A stretch of DNA of 64,000 bases from Diadema setosum (taxonomy: Eukaryota; Echinodermata; Echinoidea; Diadematoida; Diadematidae): NCBI RefSeq assembly GCF_964275005.1, contig NC_092702.1:33703816-33767815 (forward strand). Direction: 5' to 3'. Position 1 is the first letter of the stretch; each line of letters opens with the position of its first letter. Made by a program: the position numbers and the translations under genes. The notes beneath the pieces are model-generated. The model was not told the origin of the DNA. It worked only from the letters and a program-made list of their open reading frames with translations, and did no database searches. Shown piece by piece: positions 25,611 to 36,452 of this stretch.

Positions 25611-25854
25611 TTAAAGGAGGATGCATCGAATGACTTAGGTCTTTTGTTTTCTGTATACGACCTAGAGATGCTTGTCGAAAAGGGCAAAAATATCAAATAG
25701 TTGTCACTTCTTTAACCCTATTTGTTAACTTTAGTGCAAATAGAAAAGTTTGGACCAAACACGGGTCCTTCTCTCATTTCTTAATGTGAGTCATATCAGA
25801 TAAACAAAGCGTTTGAGAAAAAAATACCGTTACAACGTTACCTCGGTCCTTTAA
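25611..25854 (+). mobile_element. Possible TTAA-flanked short element
   Basis: TTAAAGGAGG at the left and CGGTCCTTTAA at the right, 244 bases. No second copy was seen here, so this rests on the ends only. Confidence 0.35.
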
Positions 25855-26339
25855 TCACTCTTTTCTCTTGCTTTTTTTTTTTTCGTGATTGTCAGCCGGT
25901 GCCATGCTCCAGAGGTTCCCATGTATGCACCGAACTGCAGGGTATTGTCTGTTTATTCATATCCGCCGCCACAACAATGCGACGAGAGGACATACTGGTT
26001 TAAGTGGAGAGAGAGAAAAGGGGGTAGTGTCGCCGCGCGGCACCATCTGATGTGCAGTATTGAAGTGCAGAGCACCCCGGCCGGGTAGTGGAAGGCAACA
26101 ACGGAGTCGTCCTATACACGCGATCTGGGGTGGCTCCTTCCGTGTCGCACCATACGGGCACGGCGTGGCGGTTTACAGTACTCGCTGTCATATTGCCACC
26201 GCCACTCTCACTGTAGGTGTTTTCCTTATGTCCTGTGGTGGTTCCACAGCTCTCTCCTCGTCTTGACTGCTGGAGTTTCCGTAGAGTCGATGTACACCCG
26301 GGTTTTTCCTTCGTGTTTGGACTGGCACTTTCAGGAGCC

Positions 26340-26358
26340 ATGGCGGAGGGAACCGACG
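26340..26358 (+). CDS. Gene B, coding exon 1 (19 nt)
   Basis: ATG GCG GAG GGA ACC GAC G, followed by a GTAAGA donor at 26359. This gives MAEGTD and a phase-1 intron of 6.4 kb. The ATG is the first in-frame methionine after a stop at 26214-26216. A possible UTR splice acceptor (pyrimidine-rich, ending TTTCAG at 26334) sits five bases upstream, so a non-coding exon may precede it. The 400 bases upstream are G+C- and CpG-richer than their surroundings, as expected for a promoter region. Such a short exon is a moderate-confidence call. The main supports are the matching phase with the next two exons and the resemblance to gene A exon 1. Confidence 0.42.
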
Positions 26359-26649
26359 GTAAGACAATACCATTATCATAACGTGGCAACTTTGCAAAGA
26401 AAACTGACAGTCCGAACACTATTCGAAGCGTCTGTCTTCGCTATGAGAAGCAGACCATAAGACTCCATACGATTGCAGATTTCATTCCGTTACAGTTGTC
26501 AAATTTATTTCATTCTTCCCTATAAGGTGGGTGTGAAGGTTCTAACGGCACTGAAGTCAATATTGGGTGTTATGAAACATGATGTTTATTTACTAATCGA
26601 GGAAGACAAAGAGAATTTCGCCCTCTGCGATGCAACCAATGATATCGAT

Positions 26650-26712
26650 GGCGATAATGAAAATTATCGCCGATCTTTTCGACAATATTTCCAAAACATA
26701 TATGTTTTGGAA
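26650..26712 (+). repeat. GNRA-type hairpin next to a 24-nt perfect palindrome
   Basis: GGCGATAAT, loop GAAA, ATTATCGCC (26650-26671), followed at 26689-26712 by a perfect 24-nt palindrome centred on CATATATG. Both lie in intron 1 of gene B and inside an 80-codon open frame (26473-26715) that I do not consider a gene. Confidence 0.6.
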
Positions 26713-27300
26713 TAGAGAATATAAGAGAGAGATGATTAGAGAGGTGTGGGAACTATTCACTTTTTGAAGATGCCCCACAAAAGGTTGAGAAAAAAAAAAA
26801 ATGTAGTGTGAGATATTCACAAACTGTCTGATGTTTGTCCCCCCTCCAAAAAAAAAAAAAAAAAAAAAAAAAAACACACACAACAATTTATGTTTATTAT
26901 CCAAACAATAACGTAAAGGAAACACTCCCTGGTCACTGAGACTTCAAAGTTCAAAGTTCAAGTTCAGGTTCAAATATTTGATTTCCACTTTCACTCCTCA
27001 CATGTCAATCAATCCCATCCCCTTCAACAGCACTAAACCGACAACATCACTGCGATGTCATTATTGCTGTACCTAATTAACTCAATTTTATCTCATGATT
27101 ACGTTTTGTACATTAATACCGTGAAAAAAAAACGGTCAATGAAATTACCTGCAAACTTCACAGTATCTAAAGTTGCCGATACTAGAGCAGATAAAGGCTT
27201 TCGGTCACCATTCTTCCTGAACTTAATGCAAGGTATTGATCAAACTTGACATCATGATGTAAAAAGTATGAAAGCACAACATGTAGCCGCTCGTTCGCAC

Positions 27301-27332
27301 CAGGGAGGTGGAAGAGAGACTCCACCTCCCTG
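27301..27332. mobile_element. 32-bp perfect hairpin element with 7-bp flanking repeat
   Basis: CAGGGAGGTGGA, eight-base loop, then the exact inverse TCCACCTCCCTG. It is flanked by TTCGCAC on both sides (27294-27300 and 27333-27339). The CAGGG terminus and the duplication suggest a minimal hAT-like insertion. Confidence 0.6.
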
Positions 27333-27339
27333 TTCGCAC

Positions 27340-30300
27340 TTAGCCCCCTTCCTTGTTATTTTCCCACACGCAGTGTCCGTTACGTTCTTCATGAAATAAA
27401 GAACTAGCCCTCTTGTAAACTCGCTTTGTCCGAAATCTTTCACCTGTTAACAGCAATTATAAAAAGGCACCATGGATATACGACCTACATGAAACCCCCG
27501 TGGTGATCCCTATTACCAGGGTTTATCATCCAGCGACAAGCCCTCTCACCCCCTTCCCTCAAACGTATACAAAATGTACAACTCTTGATAAGGGATCAAT
27601 GTTGGATTAAGATAGTCTTAACGAAAAGCGCTATTATTTGACGGATCATAGGTCATCTGGTATCACTTGATCCCTGATTCCTAATTCTACAGACCCTTAC
27701 CGTGGGATTCTGAAGGATACTTTACCATCTGTTCTTTGAGATTCTGGACCCTACAAAATATATACTGCCTTTTCTTATTTCCTTCTGTTGCTGATTACTT
27801 ATCCCCTCATCTACTGTATTCAGTCAGTCCATGTTCTTTGGGAGCGTGGAATTTCTGGTTATTATTTTTCAATTCAAATGATTGATTTCATAAAAGCAAT
27901 GCAGCCAATATTTCATGCACGATGACAAAAATAATGTCGAGGAAACTACTAAACACCAGTGGTTTGAGGGTTGTGATTCCTTACACAGAAATAAAAAAAG
28001 AGGACAAAATAGCATGACAGTAGATACGATGTCACCTATTTATACCCGCAAAATGTTCTCGTGAAAGGTATTGGACAAAATATCATGGTGTCGCTGAATG
28101 TTATGAATATGTTAAGAGGATATCACAGCTTTCATCATTCATGTTTGTATGTTTCAGTTAATATCTGGTTTGCAAAACAGTGAAATGGATATGATATAAA
28201 TCTTTAAAACTGTGATTTTTTTTTCTGGAGAAAATTATTCATACTTTCACATAAATCCTATGAGAAAAGACTACATGTTTTGAGTTTTGGTAGGAAGAGG
28301 ATATCTTTCCTATACCTTTCAATATTTTCCGAATAAGAGTAGGTGATCTGTGTGACCCTATTTTTTTAGTATACAGCACACGGGTTTGCAGCATGATACT
28401 GAAACAAAATGCACAGCAACACACAGCAGCAATCGTTTGAAGAAGTGATCTGTTCTGGTTCTTGTTTTTAATATATAATGAATCTTCTTATCGCCATGCT
28501 GTCATTCGAAAATCTTAACTGTCATTTCTTTTATGCGTCTACAGCTAGGTGCGATTCAATCATTGCTCACAGAGGTGAAAAAAGATATACATGATGTATC
28601 AACAGTTGAATTAAATCGATGAGGTTCATATAATTAAATCTAAAACGTGGCATGTAATTAATCTGAATATTCAACCACATCTAATGTTAGTTTTGCCGTA
28701 ATATTAATTTGGTTGTCTTTATATACTTATCGCCCTAAATGCGGAAAAGAAATATGTTAGTTTCCTTTTAAAAAATTTGTTTGAAGATATGCTTGCTAAC
28801 CTCATTTACAACAAACTCTTTCAGAGTCTAAAAAGAAAGAAAACGATCTCTACCTTGTGTTTTTAATACATGGACACAAGACGAGTGATGAAAGTAAAAT
28901 GATGTTTACTCAAAAAAAAAAAAACATCTTTGCTTGTATATCGCTATAGAAGTGATCTGCTTCTCGGCGAGTTCTGGATAATGTTCCTCTATATTTCTTA
29001 TTTAGAATTTTCGCCAAAAATTTACATAAAATATGTATTTTGTACCCAAAACGTTAATCTCCGCATGCAGCACTCGCAAGGACCCTCAATATACAATGTG
29101 CAAGTAATCAATTGTCACAGATGGCGATGCAAAAGCAAATGGTTTGCGGTTTACAAAATTCAACAGCCATAATTCATCTACTTGAATTAGATTTAAGAAT
29201 ATATTAGTTGAGGGGTCGTTGGATGATGCATTCTTTTGTTTCATTATGTTTTAATCTTTCGCTTTAGCTTGTCAAGTGCTCTTTTTCCGAAACTTCGTCA
29301 GTTCGCTGGTGCCCCACCCAAAACCAAATCATTAACCTCCCCACTTACTGAGTGCGTGTGTTGATCCTCAGACGGTATAGGGGACCAGTGACTCAGTTGT
29401 TTTTTAAGTGGCAGTTTGTTCCGAATTCGAAAGACAATAGTTACAAGCGGCGAAGTTCCCTGTACTCCAAGTGACGACATTCATTATTCACACGTTTCCG
29501 CAACTATCACAATTTCGACTGTCAGTTTAGACCGAGAACATTCTAACTTTCGGGGTATTTTTAAGATATAAGAGAGAATGTTCGCAGACCTCGTGTACTG
29601 TTAACCTGTATAGCGTGACCCTAATGCCGAGTGTTGTGCAATGTCAATTGGGGGATTAAACAACCTTGAAGGGGGAGGTTGAGAACAAATTAAATATTTA
29701 ATTTTAAGCGCAGTACTTAATAATCATCTGAGTCTCGTGGGGAAAGCGGTCGCTTATACAACCTGCTACTTTTTTTTTTTTTTTTTTGCATGATACGAAA
29801 GGGGTAACGCAAAAAAAAAAAAAAAAAACCGCCTACAATGGTCAAAATGACTACAGACATTGACAGAGGGTAGGGTTTTCGAAGGAAGTCGTTCCACACG
29901 ATAACAACACGCATGCAGAACGATATGACGCTTGCATTCCAATGTCAAGATGTGTTGTCTCCCTCGAGTTGCATTATAGCATGCGGAGCTGTAGCTCCAT
30001 GATTTACAGGAAGGCTCGTTATTCGCGTTATGGTTCGCCTCAACATGTCCTGTCCATCCTGGAGGCCTATGTCAGCGGAAAGCATGAGCTAGTGACCTCG
30101 CCCCTATGGCTACCAACTCTTCCCTTCGTTCACCAACCATTTCTAGAATCTGCTTCTAACAACCACTGTAAAAATGTGAATAGGTAAAATCGATGTTAAG
30201 TATTGTTAAATATACAAAATGTTAAAAATAGTTATAAAACAAACAAAAAAATCCAGACTAAACCGTCTACAGTTACGGTTTAATGAAACAAATACTGATA

Positions 30301-31348
30301 TTTCCGTATATTTTAGGCTTTATTGCGAAAATGTGTTATGGTAGGATGTTTTGTGGTACAACAGACCTATACATATGTATCAAATGTGATATCTTGAAAA
30401 TAAGACCAATGTGTGGGTGATTACAACATTCACAATAACTGCAACGGTTGATTACCTATGCAGTCCAAGGTGACGCATTCGATAAACAGTTTTTCGACCA
30501 GAATCAAACGATGTATGCGTACAGCCGTATTACTTGAATTCATTCACAATTCGTACGACCCAACTAGCACACAGAAGATATTTACCTAGAGGTACCGGTT
30601 GGACAATGATTGTTGCGCTATAAATCTGCTGAAAATAACAATTCCACTTTCCAACTTTTCCAAAGCTTCTCTATTAGTCCAAGATTTTTGATATTTGTCG
30701 AAAGAATTGAAAGTAAATGGAATTTAGTACCCTCAAAAAGGAAAATGAAATTACTGTTGTTAGAAATACTTATTAAACTGATTTTGGAGGCCAATGCCTT
30801 TCGCCAGTTGCCAGCACATGACAGCCAAACCATGAAAAGCAAAGAAAAGATAAATCTAAAATCTTATCAGAAATCTTGCCCGGTTGTCATTTTTCGCGGC
30901 CATTATCCTAACGACAGAAGCAGTGATTAAACTAAGATAATGTTCATATCCCACCCAATCGCAAACTGCTGAAAACCATATGATGCTGAATGAATTGATA
31001 GAATAACAACTCACAAATCATGTGGTTTTGCAGCTAGACATCCTGAGTTGGACTTCGTGCCATGCAGGCACAATACATTCGACAAATATACCACAATGAT
31101 ATTCAATTGATAGCCATTTCACCGAGTCTCTTTCAAAACCTTATTTACATGTTAGGCAGCGAAGATTCAACTCATTGATTTTTTTTTTTTTTTTTTTTTT
31201 GGGGGGGGGGGGGGAGCAGGAACTTTTTTTTTTTACCTACCATTATGAACATTGTGGACATTGTGTGAATGAGTGCATAGGTCAGGTACCAAGTCCAGTA
31301 TGAGAGCATAAGGGAAATGAAGAAGTCATGCAAAGCGAACTTGATACT

Positions 31349-31384
<36 letters not shown>

Positions 31385-32490
31385 TGTTTTTTTTTGAGTG
31401 AGTGTGCAAAAAAAATGCCTACTCTTTGTGAAGAACGAAATGAAGCAGATGCCTCATGGCCTCTTCATAGCGAAAGTGAGAATGAAATACTAGAATACTT
31501 TCTGGCAGTTTTAAAGCGGATGACTATGTTTTGTGGAATTCACGTCAAAAGCAGGAAAAAAGTTTTGCTCGTCAACATGAGCCAGTGGGTGACGAGAAGC
31601 CATAAAGTATACGCACACGAGTCACAATATCTTAATACGCTTTTCTTAGTTGTGCGTTTGCTTTCTTTAGCTTATATAATTTGGTTGTGTGTGTGTGTGT
31701 GTGCGTGTGTGTGTGTGTGTCATTTTAGAGGTGATCAAATTTTACAGTTTATTAATAAAAATGAACATGTACCAAAGACACGCACTGACTGATGTTCCAT
31801 GTGCTCTATAATTAGCATAACCGAATGTACGACTTTAGGTTCTTGAATTTCGAAACTCGAATTTCGTTGTCTTTGTTTTTGCGAAATACTATGTTTTGAT
31901 AGACATGTTTGAGTACAACTTATGAGTTAGATCGTTTGATTATAGTGGTTGCTATAACTGTTCAGGTATGCGAGCCGTTGACATACATAAAGCGACCCCA
32001 GCGGCTGGTCATTTTGACAATCGAAGGTCATCATGTGGGTTTTAGAGTGTGTCCCATCTGCGAAGACATTGTTTTGCGAGGTAACGCCCTTTTAGCAGGG
32101 TTCAATGGATTACGTAATATTTTGACTACTGACCGTATTGATGATAGGCGGGAGATGACAACAGTCCGTAACCCGCATGACAAAACTGAAAAGCCACACC
32201 CATTTTTCTTTATCAACTAGGGATGATACGTCCAGACACAAACGTTTATCACAATTCACTTGATTATAAATTATCTGTCAATGAGTGTTCCTCTGATCTT
32301 GATCATGGAATGGGCAAAAATTGTAACCCCTTCTTTGCTGTGTCACTCTTAGAGACATGCACCATCATATCAAAGACTAAGATTTCTCCATAATTAATAT
32401 AAATCGACAGTATTACCATTAGCAGAAGAAATTGGGCCACGTTCTCTCGAAACGTTTCGTTGCTAGAACATAACCGTCAATGCATAACCA
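27340..32490. other. Gene B intron 1, central part
   Basis: Contains the truncated element at 30159-30402, a T/G homopolymer pair (31179-31214), (GTT)n at 31351-31382 and (GT)n near 31685-31720. The frames at 30610-30930 and 31909-32220 lack convincing splice signals. Confidence 0.4.
30159..30402 (+). mobile_element. TTAA-flanked short element, family 2, copy 2 (truncated)
   Basis: It shares ACAACCACTGTAAAAATGTG, CTACAGTTACGGTTTA, ATTTTAGGCTTTATTGC and CAAATGTGATATCTTGAA with the copies at 7900 and 57617. Both ends are missing. Confidence 0.65.
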
Positions 32491-32712
32491 TGAGGGTGAC
32501 ACGTGCTCCTGCGACAATTGCTCCGGTCTTATTTTTTCTAAGTACTTTAGGGTTAGGGTAAGGGCTGTGATAAGGTTTAGATTTAGTATGTATTAAATGA
32601 TGTGAATATTAGGATTAGGGTTAGTGTTGTGTTTTTTTGGGTAGGTTTTATTTTTGGCCTAGCGTACAGATATTTCATGGGAGCAATTGTCGCAGGAGCA
32701 AATGTCATGGAA
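32490..32712. mobile_element. Inverted-repeat element with TTAGGG-like interior
   Basis: GCTCCTGCGACAATTGCTCC near the left and its perfect 20-bp inverse near the right, within longer imperfect ends (CCATGA...TGCTCC). The interior has TTTAGGGTTAGGG and ATTAGGATTAGGGTTAG. Non-coding and MITE-like, lying about 70 bases before gene B exon 2. Confidence 0.7.
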
Positions 32713-32785
32713 ACCGGTAATATGAAGACGTTTATGTAATTTTAATATTCCGGATTTGGTTTTCCTTTTTCCCTTCTCCCCACAG

Positions 32786-32851
32786 CGCCAGACCGCCTCA
32801 TCCAAGACGAAGGGTCTTCCTCTGAGGATTCTGGTCCCGTTATCATGACAG
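32786..32851 (+). CDS. Gene B, coding exon 2: acidic Ser-rich cassette
   Basis: A strong pyrimidine-rich acceptor (CTTCTCCCCACAG) precedes the exon and a GTTTGA donor follows. It is 66 nt long and in phase 1 at both ends, so it can be skipped or included without changing frame. It encodes APDRLIQDEGSSSEDSGPVIMT (22 residues counting the split Ala codon), an acidic Ser-rich stretch. It would lie directly before the membrane segment, probably as an extracellular or lumenal stalk. Serines followed by acidic residues (SSSED) fit casein kinase 2 sites if the topology were reversed. This is the clearest splice-site pair in the locus. Confidence 0.55.
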
Positions 32852-34212
32852 GTTTGAAATCTTTCTTTTCGTCTTTAATCGGGTTAACTTAAAGTAAACA
32901 GAACAGAGTATTATCCCCGCCAAATAAAACATTCGATGTGCATTTGAAGAGACTATAGACTGACCAAATGGTACAGTAATTTCAACGAAGTATATCTATA
33001 AAAAAAAAAAACAATATGAAATGTTAAAGTAGCAGCCGTTATCAGAGTCAAATTCATGGTGAAGAAAGGGAGTTTAGCTTACCATGCCAGTATGATCATC
33101 TGGAGATTCTGAATACATTTAGCTAGATGTGAGAATAACTTTCTATCGTTTCAAAATATGACAACCGCATGAGGGTCTTCACGTTCTACGCCATTGTGAA
33201 TGTTGTGGTTGTTATGGGGGATTTATATGTCAATTCGATTTTCAATTAAATTCATTTATTTTCATTCTTCCTGTCCCGCAAAACATAGCACAGATTAAAT
33301 CAGGAATTATATCATAAACATATTGTATTCATTTGACTTTGCAAAGGATAAATGATACAGATGAACATTGTGCATGCATACTGGCAGAAATATGCCTCAG
33401 TTGAGAAAACAAAAAGAGAATTGAGCGATTCAGTACAAAGCAAGCTTGTATATTGCGAACCAGTCATAACCATGTCAAAGCTGAAGAGAAAGGAAAATTA
33501 CCATGAGCGGTAATACCAAACAAATCAAAAGGAGACAAAAAACGCCCGAAGCGACATAAAAGTGATTAGGATCACGTGACTGCGGTCCCGGGTGAGGATT
33601 GAAGAGTTGGTCCTTAGCCGTACCGGCCTGTAGGTTCGGCGGTAAGACCTACTTTCAGGGATGGACGGAAACGGAGGCGCCTCGAGGCCAGGGTCACTTT
33701 TTTTTTTTTTTTTGCTGGATTGTTTTATACCTACTACAAGATGACACTGGGGCTGTCCTCCCGTCAGGTTTTCGCCTCCGCACGTGATGCGGGAACAAAG
33801 TGGATTAGCAGATTATTATGAAAATGTTACTTTGTATCATTAAGTACGTCTTAACTACTGGAAAAAGAGAGACGAATTGGAAAAAGCATATCATAAATTG
33901 CTTAGTAGCATTTAAAAACAGACATGCCTTGACACACACACACAAAAAAATATTGTTCTCTCGCTTCACTTACTCTAGAAGCTGAAATATACAATAACAA
34001 TAGACGCAAAACAATGTGATTGACGAATGAAATCAAATCACTGACATCTACTGCTGATAAAAAGCGACGCACAGCTCTTCCCAATCCTGAAGTAATAATG
34101 GCTTGTCGATTACCATCCTTTCTTCCAGCGTACTTTAGAAGAAGGCGCCATCACACTAGCCCAAAATGGAGCGAAAATGGACACACGATAAGGAAATGTT
34201 CAAATTCATATA

Positions 34213-34216
34213 TGTG

Positions 34217-34281
<65 letters not shown>

Positions 34282-34370
34282 TACATACATACATACATAT
34301 ATATATATGCATATACATGCATACATACATACATACATATATATATATATATATGTATATATATATTCAC
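34213..34370 (+). repeat. (TA)n / (CATA)n microsatellite cluster
   Basis: Alternating TA with several CATA runs; generates Tyr-Ile frames on both strands. Confidence 0.95.
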
Positions 34371-35499
34371 TCACACACATATGATATAAGGAGAGAAAGG
34401 GGAATACAATAAGACTGAGAGGAGAAAGCCCTAATGGGTGATTACAAAAATGGACCTGTAATTTGGGAAGGGTCTGTGAATAAAATTGTGTGAGATAAAT
34501 AGGGAAAGCTTATCTCTCAGAAGACATTCTGAACGGTTTGTAACCAAGCTAAACTTGACGAAGGCAACCGGTCAAAACACAAGGCAGGCGTGGCTATTAT
34601 ACTGTAGGTGTTACGTCATTCTCCTCAGTGCCAAAGCTGCACCTTTTATTGTTATAAGTCTTCACGTCCTTTCCTCTCCTTGGCGCTCATCTATCTTGAT
34701 GTGCACTCAACAGCCGAGGTTTTTCCGCTCTCTTTTTGCAATCACTTCTCAAACTTTTTTTTTTTTCGTCCCGGTGTGCGCCACCCTATGCACCCGACTT
34801 TCTCGGACTCGCCACAGGCATATCAGGGTGCGTGATCGCCTCGTGCGCTATCAACTATAGACGAGTGAAAAAGTAACTCTTAAAGAAGTCCGGGTTGCCT
34901 ACGTGCGCACACAAGCCATGGAGTGTTCTCTAGAGAACAGAGTGAACACGTTGGGTGTTTGAACTGGTTGTCTGTACAAATAAGAACGGAGGATTATACA
35001 AAATAGCGGGGAAGCATGCAAACTCACTGAATAAACTGGGCGGGCACTTTCGTAATACATCTTAAAGTATGCAAGTATAATAATAATTTCCAAAACTTTA
35101 TTACTTTTATGTCCGATCGTTATGAAACTTATCTATGATGTTTCTTATATCTCATCCCGTACATTGAAATATATTTTAATGGAGTTGTGCTGCTATTACA
35201 CACGTTTCTTTCATACTACCGGCGACAATGTAATGCGATGATAAAATGTGGGTTGCCCAAGGTTGCGGAGAAACCTCATCAGAGTATATATCTCCGAAGT
35301 TACACCAGGAGGGAATGTCGCGGGCTAGAAGGTCTTATGTGATCAAGCCGTGTTTATTGAAATCGCAAGGATTTAAGACATTGAACTCTTCTGAATACCA
35401 ATTGCCTTTCACTGACCGTGAAATTGTTCGAGGTAAACTCTGTTACCAGACCCCTCTTCCCCCAATTCGCCTTACTGCATGCTTCGCGTTTATCTCAAC

Positions 35500-35530
35500 C
35501 AGGTGGTGAGAGAAAAAACTCACCTCCCTG
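35500..35530. mobile_element. Second copy of the small hairpin element
   Basis: CAGGTGGTGAG, loop, CTCACCTCCCTG (31 bp), flanked by TCTCAAC (35493-35499) and TCTTAAC (35531-35537), a 7-bp repeat with one mismatch. Same length, ends and flank size as 27301-27332, and located in intron 2 of gene B. Confidence 0.5.
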
Positions 35531-36126
35531 TCTTAACGCAGTGATCGTTTGTTATGTGAATGACAATAAGTAGTTCGTAATAAACACAAAATTTAAAGAT
35601 TTGGACTGGATAATTAGCAAAAATAACAATATCACAGCAAAACAGATATCAAAACAACACAGGTCAAAGCAATAGAAAATAAGCACGACAACGAAGAAAA
35701 GTGTTACATATAGGCGTATTGCAAGGACGCTTTTCTTCGTTGGATCAATGAACTTTCATAGACAACTAGAGTACTCCTTGGTTGGATACACTGATAAAAT
35801 GTATCTCGCGCTATAAAATTATCATAGTGCATCCAGTAACTCATGTCGCTTTGACCTTTGCCGTTTCCACAGAAATGTTCATTAGATTGTGTTCCGTCTT
35901 CACGTACTTATGACCTTATGGCTGGTCAGTGGTCATTACTCTCTTTTTTCCACCGAACGTGCCTTCGGTTGCTCCTGTGCTTCTAAATATAGCACAAGCT
36001 TAACCGGCAATATACCAGGAAGTACGATCAGTGAAAGGCCTAATGGTTGTTTGTATTATGTATTTTTTCTGTCTTCGTTTATTAAAGGCACTAATCACTT
36101 TGTTCTCATTCCTGTCGCCTCCACAG

Positions 36127-36452
36127 AGTTTGTCATCGCAATCACCACATTCTGCAGTCTCATCTTTGTCTTCAGTGTCGCCATTTGCATCCTCTTCATC
36201 CATTTCAAGCGCATCCATCGCGACGATGACGAGGACGACGATGAAGGGACGTACGTCGACGAGGAAGAAATCGAGAGTCAACGTCGAGGGGAGGAGAGGA
36301 AAACGCCACCGCCGAACCACCTACTCAGTGTCTGGGGAACATACCGGACGTACCATGTGCGGGAGATGACTGTAGCGGAGAAATTTTGGCGCGCAGACAG
36401 TACAATACGTAACCCAATGCATAATGCGCTGGACAATGGCGCCATGTTTTAA
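36127..36452 (+). CDS. Gene B, terminal coding exon: membrane segment and acidic tail
   Basis: The acceptor is TCGCCTCCACAG (ends 36126). The split codon G|AG gives Glu29, and the frame ends at TAA 36450-36452. With exons 1 and 2 the protein has 136 residues. Residues about 29-55 are one hydrophobic segment (EFVIAITTFC to CILFIHF). A short basic flank (KRIHR) follows, then an acidic run (DDDEDDDEG), a mixed charged region, and a C-terminus rich in aromatic residues ending NGAMF. Base composition rises sharply compared with the introns. The layout (short N-terminus, one membrane segment, basic flank, charged disordered tail) matches genes A and C. Sequence identity among the three is low, so shared ancestry is an inference. 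Confidence 0.6.

Larger units (their letters stand above)
32852..36126. other. Gene B intron 2
   Basis: Contains (AT)n at 34213-34370, a small hairpin element at 35500 and several AT-rich frames. A G+C-richer patch at 33560-33790 with CACGTGA at both edges may be a degraded repeat. No further exon was recognised. Confidence 0.4.

Noticed and set aside
26473..26715. 80-codon frame after gene B exon 1
   Set aside because: It is not in the phase of gene B, and its end is formed by a hairpin and a palindrome, which explains the sequence better.
30610..30930. 106-codon frame with a Leu-rich stretch resembling a signal peptide
   Set aside because: The Met before the Leu-rich part is internal, and there is no promoter, splice or domain evidence.
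31909..32220. 103-codon frame, TTG start
   Set aside because: No methionine start, no clear acceptor and no family resemblance. A GTATGC donor-like site inside it is insufficient.
32552..32635. Telomere or chromosome end
   Set aside because: Only a few TTAGGG words inside an inverted-repeat element, with ordinary genomic DNA on both sides.
34486..34860. 124-codon frame in gene B intron 2
   Set aside because: No recognisable domain, a poly-T run in the middle and no good splice sites. Its length is compatible with chance.
36000..36320. Acidic minus-strand frame over gene B
   Set aside because: It is the complement of the gene B tail and has no independent splice or start evidence.
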